A stretch of DNA of 64,000 nucleotides from JAXFPC01 sp034180005 (GCA_034180005.1 JAXFPC010000029.1:62001-126000); one strand, 5' to 3'; shown: positions 34,427 through 44,026, counted from the first letter of the stretch. Notes: generated from the letters alone by a model not told the origin. A program made the numbers and translations.

Positions 34427-35779
34427 CTAGTCGCGTTTTACCATGTCGACAAATTTGGTAAACTGCTTCTGGAAGAAAAGATTTACCGTGTTTACGGGAC
34501 CGTTACGATGCTTGGCTATAATCAGCTCCGTATGTTTATTTTCCGTTTCAGCGTTGTAATAATCCTCTCTGTAGAGGAAAGCTACTATATCCGCGTCCTG
34601 CTCCAAGGAGCCGGACTCACGCAGATCGCTGAGCATGGGACGTTTGACGGTGCGGGATTCCACACCGCGACTCAACTGGGAAAGCGCAATCACCGGCACG
34701 TCCAATTCACGGGCCAGAGCTTTCAGCGAACGTGAAATTTCGGAAACTTCCTGCTGCCTGTCGCCGCTGAAATTTTTCCTGCCGCTTCCCTGCATCAGCT
34801 GCAAATAATCCACCACGATCAAATCGAGTCCGTGCTCCGCCTGCAGCCTTCTTGCCCTGCTTCGCATATCCATCACGGTTATGCCCGGAGTGTCGTCGAT
34901 ATAGATATGCGCCTTGCTCATAGCGTCACAGGCAGCCCACAGCGAATCCCAGTCCTTTTCAAACATCTCTCCCCGACGCAGCCGCTGGCTGTCGATGCCG
35001 GCTTCGGCGCAAAGCATACGGTTGACGAGCTGCTCCTTGCTCATCTCCAGACTGAAAAAGGCTACGCTGCGCATATCGCCGCCTATTTTTTTATGAGCGC
35101 GCAAAGCGATATTCTGCACGATATTTAAAGCTAAAGCCGTCTTGCCCATGGAAGGACGTGCCGCCAGGATTATAAAATCCGACGGATGCAGACCGCTGGT
35201 CAGCTTGTCCAGGTCAATGAAACCCGTGGGTATACCCGTCAAGCCGCCGGTATTTTCCACCATATCGGCAATACTCTTCACCGAATCCATCAAAATTTCG
35301 CCTATATGAGTAAAGGAAGCTTTCTTCTTGCGGTTGGAGATGCCCAGAATCCTGCTTTCCGCCTGATCGAGCATGACATTGATCTCGTCGGAAGGCTCGT
35401 AACCCATGGCGGCGATTTCCGTCGACACGCGAATGAGCTGACGCAGCGATGATTTTTCCGCAACGATTTCCGCATGATATTTAATGTTGGCTGCAGTGAC
35501 CACAGAATTGCCTAAAGCCGTAATGTAGGCTAAACCGCCCACATCCTCCAGCTTGCCTTCGCGGCGCAGCAAATCCGTTACCGTAATATAGTCCACCGCC
35601 TCGTGCTTATTGTGCAGCGCCAACATGGTTTCGAAAATGACCTTATGAGCTTCGCGGTAAAAATCGTCGCCGGAAATAATCTCCGTAACGGTCGTAATAG
35701 CGTCCTTATCCAGAAGCATTGCCCCCAGAACCGATTTCTCCGCTTCTATATTCTGCGGTGGAACTCTGTCTTCTATCAT
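34427..35779 (-). CDS. dnaB: Replicative DNA helicase DnaB
   Basis: The hexameric helicase that unwinds DNA at the replication fork. The 450-residue protein begins with the primase-interacting N-terminal domain (PPQNIEAEKSVLGAMLLD) and has the RecA-like motor with Walker A ARPSMGKTALAL, the FFSLEMS motif, the YLQLM strand and SQLSRGVE. It is 4 bp downstream of rplI. The order rplI-dnaB-pur matches that near the origin in Bacillus, where this gene is called dnaC. Confidence 0.97.
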   Translation of the reverse strand: MIEDRVPPQNIEAEKSVLGAMLLDKDAITTVTEIISGDDFYREAHKVIFETMLALHNKHEAVDYITVTDLLRREGKLEDVGGLAYITALGNSVVTAANIKYHAEIVAEKSSLRQLIRVSTEIAAMGYEPSDEINVMLDQAESRILGISNRKKKASFTHIGEILMDSVKSIADMVENTGGLTGIPTGFIDLDKLTSGLHPSDFIILAARPSMGKTALALNIVQNIALRAHKKIGGDMRSVAFFSLEMSKEQLVNRMLCAEAGIDSQRLRRGEMFEKDWDSLWAACDAMSKAHIYIDDTPGITVMDMRSRARRLQAEHGLDLIVVDYLQLMQGSGRKNFSGDRQQEVSEISRSLKALARELDVPVIALSQLSRGVESRTVKRPMLSDLRESGSLEQDADIVAFLYREDYYNAETENKHTELIIAKHRNGPVNTVNLFFQKQFTKFVDMVKRD

Positions 35780-35783
35780 AATC

Positions 35784-36230
35784 TCACTCAGCTTCTACTA
35801 TAACTTTAAAGGGCGCTGTAACTTCTGTATGCAGCTTGGCAACGGCGGTATATTCCCCTAAACCTTTTACCGCTTCCTTCAACTCTATCTTGCGACGATC
35901 CAGTTCTATTTTTGTCTGTTCAATCAAAGCTTCCGCTACGTCCTTAGAGGTGATGGAGCCGAACATCTTGCCATTTTCACCTACGCGAACTTTTAAAACA
36001 AGCACAACTTTTTCGATCTGCGCGCCTAAAACAACGGCTTCATCCCTGGCCTGCGCCGCTCTGTGAGCAGCGGTAGCCTTATCCTGCTTTGCCTGGTTCA
36101 AATTGGCGGCATTGGCTTCTTTAGCCAATTTGCGCGGCAGCAAATAATTGCGGCCGTAACCCTCTGCCGTTTCCACAACATCACCTTTTTTACCCAAACT
36201 TTTAACATCCTGCAACAGAATTACTTTCAT
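35784..36230 (-). CDS. rplI: 50S ribosomal protein L9 (bL9)
   Basis: A 148-residue protein with the N-terminal domain MKVILLQDVKSLGKKGDVVE and the YGRNYLLPRKLA signature, a long connecting helix rich in Ala/Lys, and a C-terminal RNA-binding domain. Its start lies inside the end of gdpP, overlapping by 29 bases, so the two are translationally linked. dnaB follows immediately. Confidence 0.97.
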   Translation of the reverse strand: MKVILLQDVKSLGKKGDVVETAEGYGRNYLLPRKLAKEANAANLNQAKQDKATAAHRAAQARDEAVVLGAQIEKVVLVLKVRVGENGKMFGSITSKDVAEALIEQTKIELDRRKIELKEAVKGLGEYTAVAKLHTEVTAPFKVIVEAE

Positions 36231-38277
36231 TGTTATCCCTCTCTTCCAACTGTTTTTTCACCAGTTCAATAATTTTTTTCTCTATGTCGGCAGCCTTTGT
36301 TCCCTCAAGCTGCGCTCCGGCCACGGTGCGATGTCCGCCTCCGCCCAAAGCTTCCATAATCAGCTGAACATTGACGCAACCGTCGCTGCGGGCGCTGATC
36401 CCCAGGGAGCCGTCGCTGTATTCAGCCATTACGACGCTGGCGCAAACTCCGTCTAAAGTTATCAGCATATCGGCGGCGGAAGCGCAAACCACATTGGTCG
36501 CCGTGCCTTTTTCCGCGTCTTTAAGCACCGAGAAAGCCAGTCCTTCCATAGGAATCCTGCAATCTCCCAACAGTTTGGCTTTGGTCAAAAAGACGTCTCT
36601 TTCATCCTTGAACAGCTCTCTGACCAGATTTATATCCGCGCCGTTACTCCGCAGAATCGCGGCCGCTTCAAAGGTGCGCTCGCCCGTCTGCACCGTAAAG
36701 TTTTTGGTATCGAGAACGATGCCGGCGTACATGATGGTCGCTTCTTTAGGCGACAGCTCCATCTTATCGTAAAAATACATGCCCAGCTCCGTTACCAGTT
36801 CCGCCGTCGACGAAGACGACGGCTCCAGATAAACCAGTCCGCCGGACACTATGTCGTCGCTGCGGCGATGGTGGTCGATGACGATCCTGTTGGGCAAAGC
36901 TTCAAAAATCGATCGGCTGGCCACAAGACTTTCGCGGTGATGATCCACCATGATCAACAGACTTCTCGACGTCACCAGAGGCAGCGCCATCTCTTCGCTC
37001 AAAGTTATTTCGGAATAATTTATTTCCTTATCCCCTGTGTGTAAGTCGCTTTCCGTCAAAATCCTATTGAGCAGCGTCATATTTTCGTCATCGCTGCTCA
37101 CGACGATATACGTTTCTTTCTTAAGGGACAGGCCCATTCTGGCAACACCTACGGCGGCGCCGATAGCATCAAAATCTTCCCGCATATGACCCATGACGAA
37201 CACTCTGTCGGCGGTCAGCATTTTTTCACGGATAGTTCTGGCCACCATACGCACTCTGACACGGCTGCGGCTGACCGATACATTGCCCGTAGCTCCGAAA
37301 TACGTCGTCGTACCGTCCATCGTCACCGCAGCCTGATCGCCTCCGCGGTTCAATGCATTGTCCATTGCCTTGCCGGCGTTTTGCAGCAGTTCGTCCAAAG
37401 TATCCCCGTCCGCTGCCAAGCCGATACTCAAAGTAGGAGCCAGCTTATTGCCGGTTTTTATCGCTTTCATCTTCTCCAGCACGGCAAATTTACCCTCGAT
37501 GATGTCCATTACCGCAGCCTTCGTAAATCCTACAAGACATATCTCCTTGTTCATGCGGCAGACAAAACCGTTGTTGTTCCCCACCCATTTGACGATCATC
37601 TCGTTGACTTCGCCGCTCAAATTGGCCATACTGCTTTCCGACATTCCCCGCACCACGTCGTCGTAATTGTCGAAACGCACATATGCCAGGCAAAGCTTTT
37701 CATTATCGTATTTCTGCTTCAACAGCTCCGTTTCGGTGACATCGAACAGATATACCATCATCCCGTTGATGCCGTCTTTATTTTTTTTGCCGTAAAGCCG
37801 ATGCTCCCTGGTGAGAATACCGGCATACTGCAACTCATAATAAGTTCCGTCAATATTCAGAGGCACGCTGCCGGGCTTAAGACACATATTCTCAAAACTG
37901 AGATTTTTTTCGGCGAAAACAGCGTCGAGATGCTTGCCCACAGGATGTTCCTGTCCGGTAAATTCACGGAATTTTTTATTGCAATACTGCAAATGCCCCG
38001 TTTTGGAAAAGGCTGCCATGCCCACTCCCAACTCCTCCACGGAATAGTGGTACATCCTCTCCAAATTACGCAACACATTGTCGGCATCGCCGCTGAGGAA
38101 ACACTTGCTGCTGATCAGCCTGCGTCGCCGCATCATGTATACAAAGATACAGATGAGAATACACGGTATGGCGAAAGGATAGCTGACCAAAGAGAGCGTC
38201 ACCGAGAGAACGACAATAACCGCTAAATAAATATCATCGACCTTACCGTCGAAATTTCTGCCAAAAAAATCAAACAT
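36202..38277 (-). CDS. gdpP: Cyclic-di-AMP phosphodiesterase GdpP (YybT family)
   Basis: A 691-residue membrane-bound enzyme degrading c-di-AMP. Two transmembrane helices near residues 15-50 are followed by a PAS-like domain (about 65-165), a degenerate GGDEF domain (its signature site reads RGGDQ) and DHH/DHHA1 domains. The catalytic Asp/His are in MGHMREDFDAIGAA, VDHHRESL and IDHHRRSDD, and GGGGHRTVAGA ends the DHHA1 part. ATG 38277 is chosen with GGGGTG 6 nt upstream; GTG 38286 lies on that site. The order yybS-gdpP-rplI is conserved in Firmicutes. Confidence 0.96.
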   Translation of the reverse strand: MFDFFGRNFDGKVDDIYLAVIVVLSVTLSLVSYPFAIPCILICIFVYMMRRRRLISSKCFLSGDADNVLRNLERMYHYSVEELGVGMAAFSKTGHLQYCNKKFREFTGQEHPVGKHLDAVFAEKNLSFENMCLKPGSVPLNIDGTYYELQYAGILTREHRLYGKKNKDGINGMMVYLFDVTETELLKQKYDNEKLCLAYVRFDNYDDVVRGMSESSMANLSGEVNEMIVKWVGNNNGFVCRMNKEICLVGFTKAAVMDIIEGKFAVLEKMKAIKTGNKLAPTLSIGLAADGDTLDELLQNAGKAMDNALNRGGDQAAVTMDGTTTYFGATGNVSVSRSRVRVRMVARTIREKMLTADRVFVMGHMREDFDAIGAAVGVARMGLSLKKETYIVVSSDDENMTLLNRILTESDLHTGDKEINYSEITLSEEMALPLVTSRSLLIMVDHHRESLVASRSIFEALPNRIVIDHHRRSDDIVSGGLVYLEPSSSSTAELVTELGMYFYDKMELSPKEATIMYAGIVLDTKNFTVQTGERTFEAAAILRSNGADINLVRELFKDERDVFLTKAKLLGDCRIPMEGLAFSVLKDAEKGTATNVVCASAADMLITLDGVCASVVMAEYSDGSLGISARSDGCVNVQLIMEALGGGGHRTVAGAQLEGTKAADIEKKIIELVKKQLEERDNNESNSVAGC

Positions 38278-38282
38278 TATAC

Positions 38283-39248
38283 TCACCCCTTTGAAAGCAG
38301 GGAATTACCGCGCAGCTTGCGAAAATCAAAAACTATGTCGCAGGCTCCCGCGTAAACTATTATCTGGGACATGAACGGCAGAAGCAGCACGGCAGCCACA
38401 GCCAAACTTGCCCACCAGGACGGTTTGTCCTTCGTTTCCACGAACCAGTAGATCAAACTTATGCCCTGCAGTACCAAAACAAAACTGCACACAGTCTGTA
38501 CATTGACGGAAGCGATATACATCCAGCTGTCCTGATGATGCAGATAAAAATACGTCACCGCCAAAAGAGACGCTCCGTAAGGCCACAGGATCCACCCCGG
38601 AATGAGCAGGCGGGAAAATTTCGGCCAGGGAGCGAAAGTTTCTCCCAATCTGGACAGTATTTTCCGTGCCGCCCAATGATTCAGACATACCAACAAAGGA
38701 GCGCACAACAGAAAAGCTCCCGGCATGATCATCCGCATCATGCGAAGCAGCTCGCTGTATTCGTCCACGATCTTTTTGATTTCGGCTTCAGCCATGCCCT
38801 GCCCCTGATAGTATGCCGTCAGCTGCCCCAGACTCTCATGGAAGGACGTGAACATCATCTCGATCGGGTTGATCCCGAGCAGCAGCAGACTCAAAGCGAA
38901 GTTAAGCCCCAAAGCCGTCGCCGCTCCGATACTGCCGAAAAAAAGAGTCTGTTCAAAATTTAAATTCCGGCGCAGACATTCTCCTAAAACAAGACCCAGC
39001 AGACCGAAAATGACCGCCAGGAAGAAAGCGTTGACAGGACTGATGAGCATAGCCAAAATAACGGCTGCCACCAGCAACATCATGAAACTCCAGCGCAGAC
39101 CGTGGCGCATGCCGCAGATAATTACCGGCAGCGGCCATAAAAAATTGACGAAGACCCCCACCACGGGAACATACATGGAGATAAGCGCCATAACGATAGC
39201 CACAGCAGCCAGAATACCGGCTTCAACCATAGCCGATGTTTTACGCAT
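38283..39248 (-). CDS. yybS: YybS-family membrane protein (DUF2232)
   Basis: A 321-residue polytopic membrane protein with about eight hydrophobic segments, including LPVIICGMRHGLRWSFMM typical of DUF2232. Its stop is 5 bp from the gdpP start, as in Bacillus yybS-yybT. Function is unknown. The link with c-di-AMP turnover and rplI-dnaB is by conserved position only. GAGGAG precedes ATG 39248. Confidence 0.9.
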   Translation of the reverse strand: MRKTSAMVEAGILAAVAIVMALISMYVPVVGVFVNFLWPLPVIICGMRHGLRWSFMMLLVAAVILAMLISPVNAFFLAVIFGLLGLVLGECLRRNLNFEQTLFFGSIGAATALGLNFALSLLLLGINPIEMMFTSFHESLGQLTAYYQGQGMAEAEIKKIVDEYSELLRMMRMIMPGAFLLCAPLLVCLNHWAARKILSRLGETFAPWPKFSRLLIPGWILWPYGASLLAVTYFYLHHQDSWMYIASVNVQTVCSFVLVLQGISLIYWFVETKDKPSWWASLAVAAVLLLPFMSQIIVYAGACDIVFDFRKLRGNSLLSKG

Positions 39249-39310
39249 ATTTATTTCCTCCTCATATAAAGAGAGATATTACTTCAATTTATTATTTTAC
39301 TATAAAACAC

Positions 39311-39350
39311 GCGCAAAAGCAAAAAGGCTTCGGCGTAAACCCGAAGCCTT
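39311..39350 (-). terminator. Terminator of the DUF697-like gene
   Basis: AAGGCTTCGG / CCGAAGCCTT hairpin (39324-39350), followed on the minus strand by TTTTTGCTTTTG, 17 bp after the stop. Confidence 0.85.
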
Positions 39351-39366
39351 ACAAGCGCAACTGTTT

Positions 39367-39939
39367 TTATTTAAGTTTGTCTTTCAAATCCTGTAATTTA
39401 TTTTCCAGTTTTGCTTCCAGCTCGTCCGATTTCCGTACTACATCATCAAAAATCGTCTGAGCGTCACGGCCGAAAAGTCTGTTTTCATCACCCAAAGGTT
39501 TCTTGCCGCAGTCCATCTCCTCAAACTTCTTATGCTCTTTCAGACCTTCCTGCCTCGCTTCTTCAAAAATTTCCCTGAATGATGCGATATCCTCCGGACG
39601 ACCTGCTTTCAGCCAGGCGTTGGCAACCTTGCCGACCGCGTAAGTCACGGAAATGCCGACAGGAAGTTGCAACGGAGCGAAAGGTATTAGCGTAACCAAA
39701 GTTTGCCCTACAAAAGTTCCGCCCAAAGAACCGAGCAGTCCCAAAACGGCGCTTTCGTCAAGTTTAATGCCTCTAAGTTCCGCCAGACGTGTAATCATAT
39801 ATACTTCGTTGGCCATAAGCGCCATCGTGCCTACTAAAGGAGCGACAACGATAACGCCGGCTCTGGCCGCACCCCAGCGGCAGATACGCTCCGCCTCCGC
39901 TTCAATGTCTTTATTTAACCATTCTTCGGTTGCCGACAT
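39367..39939 (-). CDS. DUF697/YcjF-like membrane-associated protein
   Basis: A 190-residue protein with two glycine-rich hydrophobic segments (AGVIVVAPLVGTMALMANEVYM and LGGTFVGQTLVTLIPF), typical of the DUF697 domain found beside or within GTPases. The tail is a charged coiled coil (KSDELEAKLENKLQDLKDKLK). ATG 39939 is chosen, 8 nt from GGAGGAG; the two GTG codons at 39948 and 39945 overlap or crowd that site. It is a single-gene unit ending at a terminator. Function is unknown. Confidence 0.75.
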   Translation of the reverse strand: MSATEEWLNKDIEAEAERICRWGAARAGVIVVAPLVGTMALMANEVYMITRLAELRGIKLDESAVLGLLGSLGGTFVGQTLVTLIPFAPLQLPVGISVTYAVGKVANAWLKAGRPEDIASFREIFEEARQEGLKEHKKFEEMDCGKKPLGDENRLFGRDAQTIFDDVVRKSDELEAKLENKLQDLKDKLK

Positions 39940-40088
39940 GATCACCACTCCTCCCTGACGCTTTCCGCAACTGCGTCTTTGCTGTACAGTTTCGACCGCC
40001 CGCTTCTAATTCCTGCCGCGGCACAAATATTTTACATAAAAAACATCTTGTGATAGAATGTTTCCATATCAGAAGCAGGTGAGCTCAT

Positions 40089-41069
40089 ATGGAAAAGAAA
40101 TTTTACGGCCGCTTCGCTCCGACGCCCAGCGGCTTTCTCCATTTAGGCAATGTTTTCTGCAGCCTGCTGGCCTGGCTCTTTGCCAAAAGCAGGCACGGCG
40201 GCATTGTACTCAGAATAGAAGATTTGGACAGCGCCCGCTGCCCCCGCGCCAACGCCGACGCTCTGGCAAGAGATTTGGAGTGGCTGGGGCTGACATGGGA
40301 CAGCGGCGCCTATGCCTGCGCCGACGACAGCCTGTATTTTCAAAGCAACCGCAGCTGTATCTACGAAGCTTTTTTTGCAAAACTCCAAGCGCGGCAGCTG
40401 CTGTATCCCTGTTTCTGCGGCAGAAATGAGCTGCACGCCGCCAGCGCTCCTCACAGCAGCGACGGCAGAGTTATCTATCCCGGAACCTGCCGCGGACTTA
40501 CGAGTGAAGAAATCGCCGCTAAAAGCCGGCAGCGGTCTCCGGCTTATCGCATCAGTACAGCGGCCGCGCCCGAGCGCATCACCTTCACAGACGGTCTGTT
40601 GGGAAAACAGTCCTGCGATTTGCGAAAGGACTGCGGTGATTTTATCCTGCGCCGCAGCGACGGAGTTTACGCCTATCAGCTGGCTGTCGTCATAGACGAC
40701 GCTCTGATGGGTATCGACCAGGTAGTGCGCGGCAACGACCTGCTCACTTCCACGCCGCAGCAGCTTTTTCTCTACGAACTGCTGGAGCTTCCCGCTCCCG
40801 AATTTATTCATATCCCCCTCCTGACGGCTGCCGACGGCAGACGTCTCGCCAAGAGGGACGGCGATTTGGAAATAGGCGTTCTGCGCCGCCGCTTCGGCTC
40901 ACCCGAACCCGTCATCGGTCTGCTGGCGCATCTGGCAGGGCAACTGCCCCGTCCGGAACCTTTGCGTCCAGAAGATCTGCTGAACATTTTTGACCCGACA
41001 AAAATTCCCCACGGCAGCATCGTCGTTCCCGATCTGACACGACAAGCACAAATATCCATGCTACATTAA
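40089..41069 (+). CDS. gluQRS: Glutamyl-Q tRNA(Asp) synthetase
   Basis: A 326-residue truncated glutamyl-tRNA synthetase that attaches Glu to queuosine in tRNA-Asp. The class I HIGH-like motif is in PTPSGFLHLGN, the acidic residues in RIEDLD, and the KMSKS-like motif is LAKRDGDLE. The anticodon-binding domain of true GluRS is absent, as expected. The single CFC-type zinc region (YPCFCGRNE) is present. It is transcribed alone on the plus strand. Confidence 0.92.
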   Translation: MEKKFYGRFAPTPSGFLHLGNVFCSLLAWLFAKSRHGGIVLRIEDLDSARCPRANADALARDLEWLGLTWDSGAYACADDSLYFQSNRSCIYEAFFAKLQARQLLYPCFCGRNELHAASAPHSSDGRVIYPGTCRGLTSEEIAAKSRQRSPAYRISTAAAPERITFTDGLLGKQSCDLRKDCGDFILRRSDGVYAYQLAVVIDDALMGIDQVVRGNDLLTSTPQQLFLYELLELPAPEFIHIPLLTAADGRRLAKRDGDLEIGVLRRRFGSPEPVIGLLAHLAGQLPRPEPLRPEDLLNIFDPTKIPHGSIVVPDLTRQAQISMLH

Positions 41070-41089
41070 AATCTACGGAGGCTTTACCC

Positions 41090-41311
41090 ATGAAAAAACT
41101 GTTGATGAAATACAAGGTCAACATGCTGTTCGTCCTGATCCTCAGTCTTGTCGCCGGCATGGCAGGCAGCTATTTTTTTGACAATCGCTGGCTCGGCTTC
41201 TTTTTTGTGGCGCTGCCCTTATGCGCCCTCTATATCTACCAGGTCTACCAAACCCAAGCCGACTACAGAGAAATGCAAAATCGAAAGAAACATAAAAACA
41301 AATATCTTTAA
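41090..41311 (+). CDS. Small two-helix membrane protein, unknown function
   Basis: A 73-residue protein with a basic N-terminus (MKKLLMKYK), two hydrophobic helices (about 11-29 and 34-51) separated by a short DNRW turn, and a charged C-terminus (REMQNRKKHKNKYL). An ACGGAGG site lies 7-13 nt upstream of the ATG, and it follows gluQRS by 20 bp, both arguing for a real gene. No family recognised. Confidence 0.65.
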   Translation: MKKLLMKYKVNMLFVLILSLVAGMAGSYFFDNRWLGFFFVALPLCALYIYQVYQTQADYREMQNRKKHKNKYL

Positions 41312-41356
41312 AATTAGCGCGTTTCTTCACATTTTTCAAAGAAAGGAGGCGGCAGC

Positions 41357-42211
41357 GTGCGCATGAATAATATCGCCCTGGTCCTTGAAGGCGGCGGTTT
41401 GCGCGGAATGTTTTCCGCCGGAGTTTTTGAAGCTTTCCTGCAGAAAGATCTGTTTTTTCCTTATATCACAGCAGTTTCCGCCGGAGCCTGCAATATTCTT
41501 TCCTATATGTCCTCTCAGCCTTTGCGTACCAGGCAGATTATTCAAAAATATGTGACCGATCCGCGTTATTTCGGTCTGCGCAATCTGCTGAAACAAGGCA
41601 GCATTTTCGGCTTCGATTTTATGTTCGGCGAAATGTCTAAAGATTTGCTGCCTTTCGACTACAGCGCCTTCCGCAGCTACGAAGGACTGCTCGAAGTGGG
41701 CGCGACGGACTGCCGTACCGGCAACGCCGTGTGGTTCAACCAATCTTCCTTTGACGACAATTTTTTACCGGTCAGGGCTTCCGCTTCCATGCCCTTTTTA
41801 GCGCCCGTCGTTCATTACCGCGGCTATGAACTGTTGGACGGCGGCTTGACGGAACCCATCCCGGTCGGCAGAGCTTTGAATGCCGGCTACGAAAAATTTG
41901 TCATCGTGCTGACTCGCAACAGCGGCTATTACAAAAAACAATCTATCCCTCAGTGGCTTATCAAGCTTTGGTACAAAAAATATCCGCGCCTTTGGGAAGC
42001 TGTGGCGCAGCGTCCTGATCGCTATAATAAACAACTGGCTTTGGCGGAAAAGCTGGCGCAGGAGGGCAAAGCGGTCATCATTCGCCCCAGGCGTCCTCTG
42101 AAAACAGGCAAACTCGACGCCAAACCGGACAAATTGCTGGCGCTGCACGACCACGGCACGGAATGCGGCCTTGAGGCCTGCGAAAAAATCAACGCGCTTC
42201 TGAAAAGATAA
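41357..42211 (+). CDS. Patatin-like phospholipase family protein
   Basis: A 284-residue predicted lipid acyl hydrolase. The oxyanion region is LEGGGLRGMFSAGV at residues 10-23, the nucleophile Ser lies in TAVSAGACN, and the catalytic Asp in ELLDGGLTEPIPV. The usual G-x-S-x-G has Ala for the first Gly. AAAGGAGG lies 7 nt from GTG 41357, so this start is preferred over ATG 41363. The overall plan is like E. coli YjjU. No signal peptide is present, so it is probably cytoplasmic. Confidence 0.9.
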   Translation: MRMNNIALVLEGGGLRGMFSAGVFEAFLQKDLFFPYITAVSAGACNILSYMSSQPLRTRQIIQKYVTDPRYFGLRNLLKQGSIFGFDFMFGEMSKDLLPFDYSAFRSYEGLLEVGATDCRTGNAVWFNQSSFDDNFLPVRASASMPFLAPVVHYRGYELLDGGLTEPIPVGRALNAGYEKFVIVLTRNSGYYKKQSIPQWLIKLWYKKYPRLWEAVAQRPDRYNKQLALAEKLAQEGKAVIIRPRRPLKTGKLDAKPDKLLALHDHGTECGLEACEKINALLKR

Positions 42212-42243
42212 AATACCTTCAGAAAATTTCTGAAGGTATTTTT
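42209..42243. terminator. Bidirectional terminator between patatin and yigZ genes
   Basis: AAATACCTTCAGAAA / TTTCTGAAGGTATTTTT overlaps both convergent stop codons, with A and T runs on its two sides. Confidence 0.88.
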
Positions 42244-42868
42244 ACATTTTCAGAGGCTGTTCTTCATAAAAGCTTCCCGCTTCCGTCAGCTCTAACTGCA
42301 TATTAAGATTGTCCTGCAACCATGCCGCCGTTCTGGCTGCGTCCGTTTCCCGCAGCTGCAGCGTGATGCGTACAGTTTCGCCGTAGTCAACTTCAGCCAC
42401 GGCAAAAAGTTCCTGTCGATAAAGAATGTTGAGGATCCTGCCGGCAGCATCCGCCGCGCAGGTAAAACTTTGCCGTAGCACCTTCACCTTTTCCGCCAAG
42501 CCGCATTGCCGCAAAGCGGAAGCCACACTGCCGCTGTATGCGCGCACCAGACCGCCCGCTCCCAGCTTGACGCCGCCGAAATAACGGGTCACCACAACTG
42601 CCACGCCCGTCAACTGATTTTTACGCAGCACTTCCAGCATGGGTACGCCCGCCGTTCCCGCAGGCTCGCCGTCATCGCTGGAACGCTGCGCCGTACCGTC
42701 CGTCACATAAGCGGAACAATTGTGGGTAGCATCCCAAAACTCTTTTTTCACTTCTTTGATAAAGCGCAGCGCCTCTTCTTCGGACGCAACTTTTTTGAGC
42801 GTACAGATGAAACGCGATTTCTCTATCACCGTTTCACTGCGAAAATCTCTTTGGATAGTTCGCATCAT
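42242..42868 (-). CDS. YigZ/IMPACT family protein
   Basis: A 208-residue protein of the UPF0029/IMPACT family. SRFICTLKKV, ATHNCSAYV, SDDGEPAGTAG and VVVTRYFGGVKLGAGGLVRAYS form the conserved N-terminal domain; an EF-G-like fold follows. The IMPACT relatives inhibit GCN2 in eukaryotes, but the bacterial role is not settled. ATG 42868 follows GGGGGA by 7 nt. Single-gene unit. Confidence 0.92.
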   Translation of the reverse strand: MMRTIQRDFRSETVIEKSRFICTLKKVASEEEALRFIKEVKKEFWDATHNCSAYVTDGTAQRSSDDGEPAGTAGVPMLEVLRKNQLTGVAVVVTRYFGGVKLGAGGLVRAYSGSVASALRQCGLAEKVKVLRQSFTCAADAAGRILNILYRQELFAVAEVDYGETVRITLQLRETDAARTAAWLQDNLNMQLELTEAGSFYEEQPLKM

Positions 42869-43049
42869 GCGTCGTTCCCCCGATGAAATTTGCAACTATT
42901 ATAACACATTTGCCTTCTCCGAAAAATATTTTAACAAAATATTACAAATTTCTTTATTTCAGCCAGTTCATTTGCTATAATTTCACCCAATATACTCTGA
43001 AACGCCACATTTCAAACCGTATATATTTTTAGAGAAGGAGTTGTTTATT

Positions 43050-44021
43050 TTGAAGGAGTTTTGCAGACTCATCGGAAAATACTTCGGTCTGATGGCCGTT
43101 GTTTTTCTTATACTTGGCATGATCATGCCGCAGAATTTTTTGTGGGTACTTGGTAAAATAGGCGGCATCGGCGTCCTGAGCGTCCTTTTGGGCGTGGTTA
43201 TGTTCGGTATGGGTACCACGCTGGACCTTAACGACTTTGCCCTGGTACTGAAGCGTCCTCTTGACGTTTTGGTCGGCGTGTGCGCTCAATTTATCATCAT
43301 GCCCGGACTGGCCTATCTGATTGCGTCGGCCTTTAATCTTGACCCGGCACTGACAGCAGGCATCGTTCTGGTCGGAACCTGTCCCGGCGGCACCTCTTCC
43401 AACGTCATCACTTTCATGTCCAAGGGCGATGTCGCTCTGTCCGTAACCATGACCAGCGTTTCCACTGTTCTCTCCCCTATCTTGACGCCTTTTATCACTT
43501 ATCAGCTGATCGGGCAAAAAATTTCCTTTGACCCCGTAGGTATGTTCTGGAGCATTGTCCAGATCGTTATTGTGCCTATTTGCCTGGGACTGGCGGTCAA
43601 AGCGTTCCTCCCCAAATTGGCTTCCGCTGCTGTGGATTATCTGCCGGCGGTTTCCGGCATTGCCATCTCCCTCATCATTGCCGGCGTTATCGGCGCCAGC
43701 CGCGACAATATTTTAAAAACCTCCGGCATCATCATTCTGGCAGTCATCCTGCACAATTGTCTCGGCTATCTGCTGGGTTTCGTCCTGGCGCGATTTCTTG
43801 GGCTCAGCTGGAAAAAGGCTATCGCTCTGTCCGTAGAAGTAGGTATGCAAAATTCCGGTCTGGCAACAGGTCTGGCGAAAGCGCATTTCGCAGCTATGCC
43901 TCTGGCCGCCGTCCCGGGAGCGGTTTTCTCAGCCTGGCATAATATCTCGGGGGCCCTGCTCGCTTGGGTCTTCCAAAATTATTTGAATCCCAAATACGAC
44001 CCGGAATACAAAGAATCTTAA
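43050..44021 (+). CDS. Bile acid:sodium symporter family (BASS) transporter
   Basis: A 323-residue membrane protein with about ten helices. The BASS features are visible: GMGTTLDLNDFALVL, GTCPGGTSSNVITFMSKGDVALS and VEVGMQNSGLATGLA. The start is a TTG; TTG 43050 has AAGGAG 9 nt upstream, whereas TTG 43041 directly abuts it. Bacterial relatives (PanS, YocS) carry pantothenate precursors, 2-oxoacids or bile acids. The substrate here is unknown. Confidence 0.9.
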   Translation: MKEFCRLIGKYFGLMAVVFLILGMIMPQNFLWVLGKIGGIGVLSVLLGVVMFGMGTTLDLNDFALVLKRPLDVLVGVCAQFIIMPGLAYLIASAFNLDPALTAGIVLVGTCPGGTSSNVITFMSKGDVALSVTMTSVSTVLSPILTPFITYQLIGQKISFDPVGMFWSIVQIVIVPICLGLAVKAFLPKLASAAVDYLPAVSGIAISLIIAGVIGASRDNILKTSGIIILAVILHNCLGYLLGFVLARFLGLSWKKAIALSVEVGMQNSGLATGLAKAHFAAMPLAAVPGAVFSAWHNISGALLAWVFQNYLNPKYDPEYKES

Positions 44022-44026
44022 AAAAC

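Noticed and set aside
37186..38226. 346-codon plus-strand frame antisense to gdpP
   Set aside because: It fully overlaps a gene with intact DHH motifs, has no ribosome binding site and no recognisable domain. Similar antisense frames over glpK (44059-45213) and ligA (53233-54279) are rejected for the same reason.
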